The position numbers and the translations under genes were made by a program. A stretch of DNA of 46,466 bases from CAG-1000 sp964545285 (GTDB lineage: Bacteria > Bacillota_I > Bacilli_A > RF39 > UBA660). Below are positions 15,181 through 22,659 of the stretch, one piece after another (position 1 is the first letter of the stretch; each line of letters opens with the position of its first letter). The stretch spans positions 1-46,466 of the forward strand of contig CAZJEW010000003.1 of assembly GCA_964545285.1 (NCBI GenBank). Direction: 5' to 3'. The notes under the pieces were generated by a model, which worked only from the letters and a program-made list of their open reading frames with translations, did not search any database and was not told the origin of the DNA.

Positions 15181-15881
15181 TGGATTTAATAGAAACATCA
15201 AATAATAGTAATCGTCATCCATGGGAATTATCAAGGACCAGATGTTTAATTAATGAAATTAAAAAATCCCATTCTAATGGTGATATATTAGATATTGGCA
15301 GTGGAGATATGTATTTTGACAAAGAATTATTAAAAAACAATGTTAATATAAACTCTTTAAGAGGAATTGATATAAATTTAAAAGAGAATATTGAAAGTAA
15401 TAAATGTAAATGGTTTAATGATTATAAAAAACTAGATATTAAACAATTTGATACTATTATTATGATGGATGTGATTGAACATATTGAAAATGATGATGAA
15501 TTTTTAATCAATACAATAGGACCTTTGTTAAAAAATAATGGTAAGATAATTATGACTATTCCTGCATATCAATTTTTATATTCAAAACATGATGAAGTAT
15601 TAAAACATTATAGAAGATATAATATTAAAATGATAAAAAACCTTTGTAACAAATCTAATTTTAGAATTAAAAGATATCATTATTTTTATTTCTTATTATT
15701 ATTTCCAAGATTATTAACTAAGAAAAGAGAAAATAAAATTAATGATTGGAAATTCAATGAAAAATCATTAATTACTAGATTTATAAAAACTATTCTTAAT
15801 ATAGACTATAAAATATCTTCTTTGCTTGGAAAACACTCTTCTGGATTAAGTTTATTTGTAATAATGGAAAAATGTAAATAA
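15180..15881 (+). CDS. Class I SAM-dependent methyltransferase, 233 aa
   Basis: SAM-binding motif I is ILDIGSGD (about 36-43), an acidic residue ends the second strand (GIDINL), and motif IV/post-I appears as MMDVIEHIEND near residues 98-108. The C-terminal half is basic and aromatic-rich, which may hold it at the membrane or bind a polyprenyl-linked sugar. It overlaps the glycosyltransferase by 1 bp, so a role in modifying the same glycolipid is plausible. The substrate cannot be told from sequence. Confidence 0.85.
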   Translation: MDLIETSNNSNRHPWELSRTRCLINEIKKSHSNGDILDIGSGDMYFDKELLKNNVNINSLRGIDINLKENIESNKCKWFNDYKKLDIKQFDTIIMMDVIEHIENDDEFLINTIGPLLKNNGKIIMTIPAYQFLYSKHDEVLKHYRRYNIKMIKNLCNKSNFRIKRYHYFYFLLLFPRLLTKKRENKINDWKFNEKSLITRFIKTILNIDYKISSLLGKHSSGLSLFVIMEKCK

Positions 15882-15887
15882 GTATTA

Positions 15888-15911
15888 TAATTATAATATA
15901 ATTATTTTTTT
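15888..15911 (+). terminator. AT-only terminator
   Basis: TAATTAT / ATAATTA stem with AAT loop, followed by seven T (15905-15911). The stem has no GC pairs, so it is probably weak. Confidence 0.5.
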
Positions 15912-15912
15912 G

Positions 15913-15921
15913 TGGTATACT
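15913..15921 (+). promoter_or_regulatory. Extended -10 promoter for SDR gene
   Basis: TGG-TATACT ends 19 bp before ATG 15941, which has AGGAG at 15931-15935. Confidence 0.55.
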
Positions 15922-15940
15922 TCATAGTAGAGGAGTATCT

Positions 15941-16747
15941 ATGAAATACGTTATTATAACTGGTGCTGGTAACGGACTGGGATATCAGACAACCAAAGCT
16001 TTAGTTGATAGAGGGTATTTTGTTTATGCATGTGATATAAATATTGATACGTTCAAAAATAAGCCTGTACAAAATGTTAGACCTCTTGTAGTTGACGTTA
16101 CTAATAACAATTCTATTGTCGAAGCATATAAAGTTATTAAGAAAATATCTCCTAAAATTGATGCTATCATTAATTTTGCTGGTATATCTTTATTTGGATC
16201 ACTTATTGAAACTAAACTTGAATCAATTCAAAAAGTTATTGATGTTAATCTATTTGGAACTATACGAATGAATAAAGTCTTTTATTATTTATTAAAAGAA
16301 AATGAAGGTAGAATAATTAACATAAGTAGTGAAAATGGATGGCAAACTCCTTCGCCTTTTAATGGTATATATTCTATGAGTAAATATGCATTAGAAGCAT
16401 ATAATGATTCTTTAAGAAGAGAGTTAATGTTTCTTGGAATAAAAGTTATTAAAATACAACCTGGAAGTTTTAAATCTAATATGCATAATCAAGTAAGATT
16501 TCAATTTAATGAGTTTGTTAAAAATACAAAATTATATCCTAAAGTCGCTAAAAATATAGGAAAATCCATGAATAGAGAACTTGATAATAATAATGATATA
16601 AAATATTTATTAGAGGCAATATATCATGCCTTAGAAAGTAATAATCCGAAAATTAATTATAGAGTTAAGAATAGTAAGCAATTATCTTTCTTAACAAAAT
16701 TATCAGCTAAAAAAGCTGATAAGCTATTTTATAAGAGTTTAAAATGA
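15941..16747 (+). CDS. Short-chain dehydrogenase/reductase, 268 aa
   Basis: Classical SDR: cofactor motif TGAGNGLG (7-14), NFAG (78-81), catalytic Ser129/130 in NISSENG and Y144-x3-K148. Asp31 (CDIN) at the end of strand 2 favours NAD(H). After the Rossmann domain comes a basic tail resembling the membrane-associated retinol/sphinganine-type SDRs. The substrate is unknown; a lipid or sugar alcohol is possible. RBS AGGAG. The next gene overlaps by 4 bp (ATGA), so the two products are coupled. Confidence 0.92.
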   Translation: MKYVIITGAGNGLGYQTTKALVDRGYFVYACDINIDTFKNKPVQNVRPLVVDVTNNNSIVEAYKVIKKISPKIDAIINFAGISLFGSLIETKLESIQKVIDVNLFGTIRMNKVFYYLLKENEGRIINISSENGWQTPSPFNGIYSMSKYALEAYNDSLRRELMFLGIKVIKIQPGSFKSNMHNQVRFQFNEFVKNTKLYPKVAKNIGKSMNRELDNNNDIKYLLEAIYHALESNNPKINYRVKNSKQLSFLTKLSAKKADKLFYKSLK

Positions 16748-17430
16748 AAAAGATATATAAATATAAAATGAACCCAGTACTAATGAATATTAGTGCTGTT
16801 ATACTCTATCTGTTAATAATTATTCCTTTATATATTTTCTATAAGGAAGAATTATTTAATGTTAATATATCTGCATATGTTATTTTATTATTATGGTTTA
16901 TATTGCATGAAGTATTTCATTATCTTGGTTTCCTTATAAATAAAAATATTGATGCTAAAGATCTCTTTTTGGGTATGTACATTGAAAAAGGAATATTTTA
17001 TTGTATGTGTAAAAAAGAAATAGATAAAAAAGGAATACTTATAGCATTATCATTTCCATTTATGTTTATTGGTGTTATTACATTAATAATAGGTATAATA
17101 TTTAACATTAATACGTTAATTTTCTTATCTACTATTAATTTGGCAGCATCTATTGGTGATATTCTTATGTTTATTCAAATATTAAGATTTCCTAATGATA
17201 TTAAGTATACAGATATAGATGATTCTACTGGATATGTAATAATATCAAAAAAAAATATTTCAAATATCAAAACATTAGCAATTAAATTGGATAAGGTAGA
17301 AAAATATGATTCTAAAAAACTAATTCACAAAGATAATAATAGAATTAATATTACTAAATCATCATGGATATTTTTAATTATATATATACTTTTAATAATT
17401 ATTTATTATATTTTAAATAATATGGTATAA
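16744..17430 (+). CDS. DUF3267-type membrane zincin, 228 aa
   Basis: A metal-binding HEVFH (H55-E56-x2-H59) sits at the end of the second membrane segment. Further membrane segments lie at about 95-140 and near the C-terminus (about 205-226), and a conserved-looking SIGD lies at about 139-142. This fits DUF3267, a family of small integral membrane putative metalloproteases. Activity is not demonstrated for the family as far as I know. It overlaps the SDR gene (ATGA). Confidence 0.8.
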   Translation: MKKIYKYKMNPVLMNISAVILYLLIIIPLYIFYKEELFNVNISAYVILLLWFILHEVFHYLGFLINKNIDAKDLFLGMYIEKGIFYCMCKKEIDKKGILIALSFPFMFIGVITLIIGIIFNINTLIFLSTINLAASIGDILMFIQILRFPNDIKYTDIDDSTGYVIISKKNISNIKTLAIKLDKVEKYDSKKLIHKDNNRINITKSSWIFLIIYILLIIIYYILNNMV

Positions 17431-17431
17431 T
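17423..17431 (+). promoter_or_regulatory. Extended -10 promoter for ZIP gene
   Basis: TGG-TATAAT overlaps the previous stop codon and ends 15 bp before ATG 17447, which has GGTGA upstream. Confidence 0.6.
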
Positions 17432-17446
17432 ATCTTTGGTGAATTT

Positions 17447-18157
17447 ATGAATACAAGTGCTTTAATTATAACCTTTATATCAGGTATAGCCTTTATAATA
17501 GGTTATTTAATAACAATTTTAATAAACAATAAAAAAAGTTTAATTGTTTTTTCTGTTGGTTTTGCTTTTTCAATATTATTAGGCTTAATATTATTTGATT
17601 TATTGCCAGAATGTATAGAGTTAGTGAATAAACGGTATTTAATTATTATTTATATAGTAATTGGAATATTAATATTAAAATCATTAGATTTATTATTACC
17701 AGGTCATAAGCATAATCATTCACATAATCATATGGAACATATTAATTTAATGTCTTGTGTTGCTATTTTATTACATAATATAATAGAAGCTACAGCTATA
17801 TATACCACAAGTGTATCTAATATTAAAATAGGTGCTATTATGTCACTAGGAGTTATATGTCATAACATTCCATTAGGAATACAAATTTCGTCATTGGCTA
17901 AAAATAATAAAGAGGGATTGGTTATGACTTCATTGTTAGCAATATCAAGTATAATAGGTGCAATAACAATTATTATATTTAACATAACATTTAGTCCAAG
18001 TGTTGAAGGACTATTTATAGGTATTACACTTGGTATGTTAATATATTTAGTTTTCTTTGAACTTCTATGCGAAGTAAAGGAGCATATTAAAGAAAAAGAA
18101 ATGTTCTATGGATTATTTATGGGTGTAATGATCATAATATTAATATCAAATATGTAA
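17447..18157 (+). CDS. ZIP-family divalent metal transporter, 236 aa
   Basis: There are about eight membrane segments. A His-rich cytoplasmic loop lies at about 86-98 (alternating His after PGHKHN). The metal pathway motifs are HNIIE (110-114) in TM4 and HNIPLG (139-144) in TM5, as in ZIP (ZupT/GufA-like) importers of Zn, Mn or Fe. Short length and the bacterial ZIP pattern fit an importer. A terminator follows, so it is probably a single-gene unit. Confidence 0.93.
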   Translation: MNTSALIITFISGIAFIIGYLITILINNKKSLIVFSVGFAFSILLGLILFDLLPECIELVNKRYLIIIYIVIGILILKSLDLLLPGHKHNHSHNHMEHINLMSCVAILLHNIIEATAIYTTSVSNIKIGAIMSLGVICHNIPLGIQISSLAKNNKEGLVMTSLLAISSIIGAITIIIFNITFSPSVEGLFIGITLGMLIYLVFFELLCEVKEHIKEKEMFYGLFMGVMIIILISNM

Positions 18158-18176
18158 TGTAAAAAAAATGTTAAAT

Positions 18177-18204
18177 AAACAAGGAATGAGAATTCTTTGT
18201 TTTT
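18177..18204 (+). terminator. Rho-independent terminator after ZIP gene
   Basis: An 11-bp stem AAACAAGGAAT / ATTCTTTGTTT (one G-T) is closed by a GAGA tetraloop, then T residues to 18204. Confidence 0.8.
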
Positions 18205-18209
18205 AATTG

Positions 18210-18218
18210 TGATAAAAT
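18210..18218 (+). promoter_or_regulatory. Extended -10 giving a leaderless mRNA
   Basis: TGA-TAAAAT ends 9 bp before ATG 18228. Expected transcription start is at about 18225-18228, and no ribosome-binding site is present, so translation may begin at the 5' end. Confidence 0.5.
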
Positions 18219-18227
18219 GAATATATC

Positions 18228-19079
18228 ATGAAAAAGAGTAAGAAAATAGGTTATGTTGATGTTAGTGCCAATATATTAGATAGAATAAAAATGAAAAATT
18301 CTAATATAATATTTTATGATGTTAGAGAGTCTAAGCATAAACTTTTTGACATAGTATTATATAGTGATAATTTACCAATAGAGATTAAAACGTTTTTCGA
18401 AATGTTTAATGTTTTATTAATAAATGTAACAAATTCTACAATAGATAATATTTGTGAAAATATAACTAATGGATATAAAAGGCATAGATATTTAAATTCC
18501 GATCAAATTCATTATATAAATGTTATAAATAAATTTCTTTATTTAAATGACAAAATAGAAAAACTTGTTGGTGGTGAGGAAAGTCATAGTTTTAAAGTTG
18601 CATATATATTAAAAAGATTTTGTAATAAAATAAATATGAGTGAAGATAGAACTTTAGAACTATATATTGCTGGATTATTTCATGATATTGGAAAAATATA
18701 TGTTAATCCTAAAATATTATGTAAGAAAGGAAAACTTACTAAAGAAGAATATGACGAAATTAAAATACATCCTATTAAAAGTTACGAGATGTTAAAAGGA
18801 TATCTACCCGAAAGTACATTATTGTTAATAAAGAATCATCATAAGAGAGAAAATAATAATGGTTATCCAATGGACAATGAAGAATTTTCTGAGTGGTCTG
18901 AAATTTTAGCGTTGTCTGATAGTTTTGATGCAATGACTTCTAAGAGAATATATAATATTCCACTAAGCAAAACCGAAAGTATTAATGAATTGGAGCTTTG
19001 TTCAAAAGAGACTGATGAAGGTGGTAAAGGAATACTATTTAATCCATATTTAACAGAATTATTTGTAAAAACATTATAA
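18228..19079 (+). CDS. HD-GYP domain c-di-GMP phosphodiesterase-like protein, 283 aa
   Basis: Residues about 115-283 are HD-GYP: His120, H152-D153 in FHDIGK, His181, H204-H205, GYP (212-214) and D231 in LSDSFDAMTS, all metal or substrate positions. The usual HHExxxGxGYP reads HHKRENNNGYP, a substitution at the Glu. The N-terminal 110 residues are a small alpha/beta domain, perhaps a degenerate receiver or sensor. The protein should hydrolyse cyclic di-GMP. It lies 36 bp upstream of a GGDEF cyclase gene, forming a local signalling pair. ATG has no Shine-Dalgarno sequence. Confidence 0.9.
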   Translation: MKKSKKIGYVDVSANILDRIKMKNSNIIFYDVRESKHKLFDIVLYSDNLPIEIKTFFEMFNVLLINVTNSTIDNICENITNGYKRHRYLNSDQIHYINVINKFLYLNDKIEKLVGGEESHSFKVAYILKRFCNKINMSEDRTLELYIAGLFHDIGKIYVNPKILCKKGKLTKEEYDEIKIHPIKSYEMLKGYLPESTLLLIKNHHKRENNNGYPMDNEEFSEWSEILALSDSFDAMTSKRIYNIPLSKTESINELELCSKETDEGGKGILFNPYLTELFVKTL

Positions 19080-19115
19080 ATATTATATAATATATACCAT
19101 TAAGAAAGGAATGCT

Positions 19116-20177
19116 ATGAATATAATTAACATAGAAATTATTAATATACTTCTTATTCTATTCATTATTGCTGATTATAGTATAAAATATAGAAAAAAAT
19201 TTGATATTAATTCTTTTATTTGGTTTTCTGAATGTTTAAGTATAATATTGTTATCACTAACAAATATTTGTCTGTTTTATAGTACTTCATTTGTTGTTCA
19301 AACTTGGTTTTTATGTATTGGGTATGTATTTGCTATGTTACCTATATTACTTTATTTATATTATTTAAATATTAATTATATGAACAAAAAGATTAATTCT
19401 AATTTATTATTAATTTATTTTATATGTTATGTATTGTGTGTGATTATATTTTTTACTAAATGTTCACTTGATGCTAATATTAATTACATTAGTCAATATA
19501 CTAATCATTATATATTTGTTTCATTTATTATTTTACCAATATTGTGTGTATTAGCAAAAATTATATATAGTAAGACTTATGTTTCATTTAAAATATATTT
19601 TGCTTTAATATTTCCAATAGTTGGATTACTATTAGATACGGTTTTCTCTAATTCATTATTTATTACTTTTTCATATTCATTAACAGCATTATTATTATAT
19701 ATGTTTAAATATGATAGAGTTATTAACAAAGATTCTTTAACTGGTGCTAAAAACAGAAGATATTTTGATAATTATATTTATTTACAGAATAAAAAGTATG
19801 CGGTTTTTATGATAGATGTTGATGAATTTAAAAGTATTAATGATACTTATGGTCATGATAAAGGTGATTTAATTCTTAAAGATATTGTGAATGTCCTTAA
19901 AGAATCTATAAGGACCACTGATAGTGTTATTAGACTTGGCGGTGATGAATTTGCAATAATATCAAGTATTAAAAATGATAATGATATTAAAGTAATTAAT
20001 AATAGAATTGATAATAATATTATTAAATATAATTCAAGTCATGATATTAATATTAGTATATCTATTGGATATGGAATATATACTTCTGAAGATGATTTTA
20101 GTGTATTTTTAAAGTCAATCGATAAGAAAATGTATAAAAGTAAGCAAAGTAAAAAAAATGAAAAACAAAAGGCTTAA
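19116..20177 (+). CDS. Membrane GGDEF diguanylate cyclase, 353 aa
   Basis: Six or so membrane segments occupy residues 5-197, followed by a GGDEF domain (about 203-345) with DSLTGAKNRR, DVDEFKSIND, and catalytic GGDEF at 275-279. The inhibitory I-site RTTD (266-269) is intact with the canonical five-residue spacing, so product inhibition is expected. It makes c-di-GMP in response to an unknown membrane signal. AAGGA precedes ATG. It overlaps the pseudouridine synthase gene by 20 bp. Confidence 0.94.
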   Translation: MNIINIEIINILLILFIIADYSIKYRKKFDINSFIWFSECLSIILLSLTNICLFYSTSFVVQTWFLCIGYVFAMLPILLYLYYLNINYMNKKINSNLLLIYFICYVLCVIIFFTKCSLDANINYISQYTNHYIFVSFIILPILCVLAKIIYSKTYVSFKIYFALIFPIVGLLLDTVFSNSLFITFSYSLTALLLYMFKYDRVINKDSLTGAKNRRYFDNYIYLQNKKYAVFMIDVDEFKSINDTYGHDKGDLILKDIVNVLKESIRTTDSVIRLGGDEFAIISSIKNDNDIKVINNRIDNNIIKYNSSHDINISISIGYGIYTSEDDFSVFLKSIDKKMYKSKQSKKNEKQKA

Positions 20178-20799
20178 AATAGTCTATGAAGACAAATATA
20201 TTTTGATAGTTAACAAAGAATCAAATCTATTAACTATTAGTACGGATAACATTAAAGATAATACATTGTTTAATAGGGTTTTTGAGTATATTAAAAAAAA
20301 GAATAAAAATAATAAAATATTTATAGTACATAGATTAGATAGAGACACGAGTGGACTAGTACTATTTGCAAAAAATGAAATAATAAAGAAAGATTTACAG
20401 GATAATTGGAATAATGTAATAAGAAAATACTATGCTGTAGTCCATGGAAATACTAAAGATAACGACACAATAAAATCTTATATAAATGAGACAAAGACTT
20501 TATATTCTTACTCATCTAATAACGGAAAACTTGCTATTACCAAATATAATAAGATAATGAATAATAAAAAATATTCTTTACTTGATATAAACATATTAAC
20601 AGGAAGAAAAAATCAAATAAGAGTTCATATGAAAGATAACAATACTCCTATAGTAGGAGATAAAAAATATGGTATTAAAGATAATAATCAAAAAATGTTA
20701 CTTAATGCATATTATTTAGAATTTGAGCATCCTATTACTAAAGAACATGTTGTATTTGACACTGGATTACCAGAATATTTTAAAGAATTCTTTAAATAA
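20158..20799 (+). CDS. RluA-family pseudouridine synthase, 213 aa
   Basis: The catalytic motif HRLDRDTSG (58-66) contains Asp61, and the C-terminal GRKNQIRVH and GDKKYG motifs are typical of RluA/RluD enzymes that isomerise uridine in rRNA or tRNA. No S4 RNA-binding domain is present at the N-terminus, so it is the short form. It is translationally coupled to the GGDEF gene through a 20-bp overlap. Which RNA position it modifies cannot be told from sequence. Confidence 0.92.
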   Translation: MKNKRLKIVYEDKYILIVNKESNLLTISTDNIKDNTLFNRVFEYIKKKNKNNKIFIVHRLDRDTSGLVLFAKNEIIKKDLQDNWNNVIRKYYAVVHGNTKDNDTIKSYINETKTLYSYSSNNGKLAITKYNKIMNNKKYSLLDINILTGRKNQIRVHMKDNNTPIVGDKKYGIKDNNQKMLLNAYYLEFEHPITKEHVVFDTGLPEYFKEFFK

Positions 20800-20834
20800 T
20801 TACTTATTTATATTATAATTAGTATGGAGTAATT

Positions 20835-21359
20835 ATGAAAAGCATATATATAGTATTATCTCATTCAAATACAATAGTTTCTAAAATTATTAAAAAAGTT
20901 ACTAAAGATAAATATTCACATGTATCATTAAGTTTTGATGACTCATGTGAAAATATGTTTTCATTTGGAAGAAAATATTTACATATTGCTTTTATAGGTT
21001 GCTTTAATGTAGAAAATATTCATAAAGGAGTATATAAAGTACATTCAAATGCAACTATGGCAATTTATAAATTAAATGTAAATGAAAAACAATATATCAA
21101 TGCTATGAAAAAAATTAAGGATATATCTAATAATAGCAAGGGATACAATATAATAGGATTATTTTTAGCGTATTTTAGGATTAGAGTTAATAGACCTAAA
21201 TATTATTGTAGTGAGTTTGTATATAATGTATTATCTGATGATAATATAAATATTATAAATAAGAATAATGAAGTATTTAAACCTATGGAATTTACTAAAT
21301 TAAATGGTTTAGAGCTACTTTATGAAGGAAGAATAAATGAATATAAGGTGAGTGAATGA
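20835..21359 (+). CDS. Permuted papain-like (YiiX/NlpC-P60 superfamily) hydrolase, 174 aa
   Basis: The order His before Cys marks a circularly permuted NlpC/P60-type fold: KYSHVSLSFD with His29 near the N-terminus and YYCSEFVYN with Cys125 near the C-terminus. Family members cleave amide or ester bonds in wall peptides or lipids. There is no signal peptide, so it would act in the cytoplasm or at the inner membrane face. GGAGT precedes the ATG, and the next membrane protein overlaps by 4 bp. Confidence 0.8.
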   Translation: MKSIYIVLSHSNTIVSKIIKKVTKDKYSHVSLSFDDSCENMFSFGRKYLHIAFIGCFNVENIHKGVYKVHSNATMAIYKLNVNEKQYINAMKKIKDISNNSKGYNIIGLFLAYFRIRVNRPKYYCSEFVYNVLSDDNINIINKNNEVFKPMEFTKLNGLELLYEGRINEYKVSE

Positions 21360-21790
21360 ATCTAATATCAAAACTAATGTCTTTAACTCAAAATGAATAT
21401 CAATATATAATACTTATATTACTAGTTTTATTTGGCCTTTTATATTATACTTTTTATTCTATAAGAATATACAAGTTATCAAAAAAATATAATATGAAAG
21501 AAAAGTGGATGTCATGGGTCCCTTATTTAAATATTTATTATTTAGGAGTTATTTCAAATAATTATATTTATGGAATAATATCTCTATTTTTGTTAAGTAT
21601 AACTTCTTTTTCAAAATCAATAATTATAGATGTAATAATTTATTTACTATATGATATTATTTATACAATAATGTTAAGTAAAATATATAAGAAAAATTAT
21701 AAAAATAAATATAAAAAATATAGTGTTTTTACTTTTTTAACATTAACTTTTGGTTCATTATTAATATTAAATAAAACTGATAAAATATAA
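21356..21790 (+). CDS. Small integral membrane protein, 144 aa
   Basis: Four predicted membrane segments with basic loops. A WMSWVPYLNIYYLG block (about 48-61) resembles the amphipathic W-x-P-x-x-N motif seen in several small bacterial membrane families of unknown role. The ATG overlaps the preceding TGA (ATGA). The stop lies inside a bidirectional terminator shared with the convergent sortase gene. Function not recognised. Confidence 0.75.
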   Translation: MNLISKLMSLTQNEYQYIILILLVLFGLLYYTFYSIRIYKLSKKYNMKEKWMSWVPYLNIYYLGVISNNYIYGIISLFLLSITSFSKSIIIDVIIYLLYDIIYTIMLSKIYKKNYKNKYKKYSVFTFLTLTFGSLLILNKTDKI

Positions 21791-21800
21791 TATCAGTTTT
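21773..21800. terminator. Bidirectional terminator
   Basis: AAAACTGATA / TATCAGTTTT is a perfect 10-bp stem around an 8-nt loop. T tracts flank it on both strands, serving the plus-strand membrane gene and the minus-strand sortase gene. Both stop codons lie in or next to the hairpin. Confidence 0.85.
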
Positions 21801-22614
21801 TATTTTCTCTTTTAATTAATTTAGCATGTAATACAACTTTATCGGTATTATTATAACAAGTTGATAATGTTAATATATAATCATTAATATTAACATTGGC
21901 ATCAAATTTTAAAGCTGATCTATTTTTAATTGTATTTAAAAATTTCTCATAATCTTTATCACTACTAAAATTAGTAGTAATATAATAACTTTCTGTTTCA
22001 ATATGATATACGCTAAATACTTGCCATAAAGTATTTTCCGTTTCGGTTGATAACTTAATAATGTGATTATCAGTATCATTATACCAGTCGCTCTTAAGAA
22101 TATTCTTTAAAGATCCAAACATTGTTCTATCTTTTCTAGCATGGCCATATAGAATAGTATTTTTATCGAAATTCGTAGAATTGTTTCTATAATCCATAAA
22201 TATCCATCCAGCATCAGTGTATTTTTTTTCAAAACTATGTGTTAAATAATAAGAATTATCAGTAGTTTGTACATAAGGATAATTGATATTAGTTCCATTT
22301 ACTTGAATCCATCCTTTAGTATCTTTATTAATATTTTTGAGCTCTGATAAATCAACATTAATCATATTCATTTTAATATATGACCAGTATATACTTTCTT
22401 CAGATTCATTTTCTGAATTAACAGCTTCTCCTCCATCTGATTCTTGAACATCAGTAGTATTATCAATATTTTCTATATTATTTTTAATTTCAATATTGTC
22501 TTTTTCCCAATGTATAAAATTAATCATGCTATAAATAAGTCCTCCAATACTTAAAAGAAGAACTAAAGTTAGAATAATATTTTTCCATTTGAGTCTACCT
22601 TTTCTTTTAGCCAT
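21793..22614 (-). CDS. Class B sortase, 273 aa
   Basis: An N-terminal basic stretch and membrane anchor (about 11-32) are followed by an acidic linker and a sortase domain. Class B features are NINYPYVQTTDNSYYL (109-124), His158 in YGHARKD and the nucleophile Cys253 in TLSTC. The third catalytic residue is normally Arg a few residues later (ERVVLHA); here the codon is AAA, giving Lys259 (TDKVVLHAK). Sortases join surface proteins to the wall through a sorting signal. No obvious sorting-signal substrate is encoded in the window. AGGAG precedes ATG. It lies 45 bp downstream of the PBP gene, probably one transcript. Confidence 0.92.
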   Translation of the reverse strand: MAKRKGRLKWKNIILTLVLLLSIGGLIYSMINFIHWEKDNIEIKNNIENIDNTTDVQESDGGEAVNSENESEESIYWSYIKMNMINVDLSELKNINKDTKGWIQVNGTNINYPYVQTTDNSYYLTHSFEKKYTDAGWIFMDYRNNSTNFDKNTILYGHARKDRTMFGSLKNILKSDWYNDTDNHIIKLSTETENTLWQVFSVYHIETESYYITTNFSSDKDYEKFLNTIKNRSALKFDANVNINDYILTLSTCYNNTDKVVLHAKLIKRENKN

Positions 22615-22659
22615 ATATACTCCTAAGAGTATTATAATATATTTAAATAAATAAATAAA

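Noticed and set aside
19116..20799. Frameshifted fusion of GGDEF and RluA genes
   Set aside because: Both products are full length with intact motifs; the 20-bp overlap is ordinary translational coupling.
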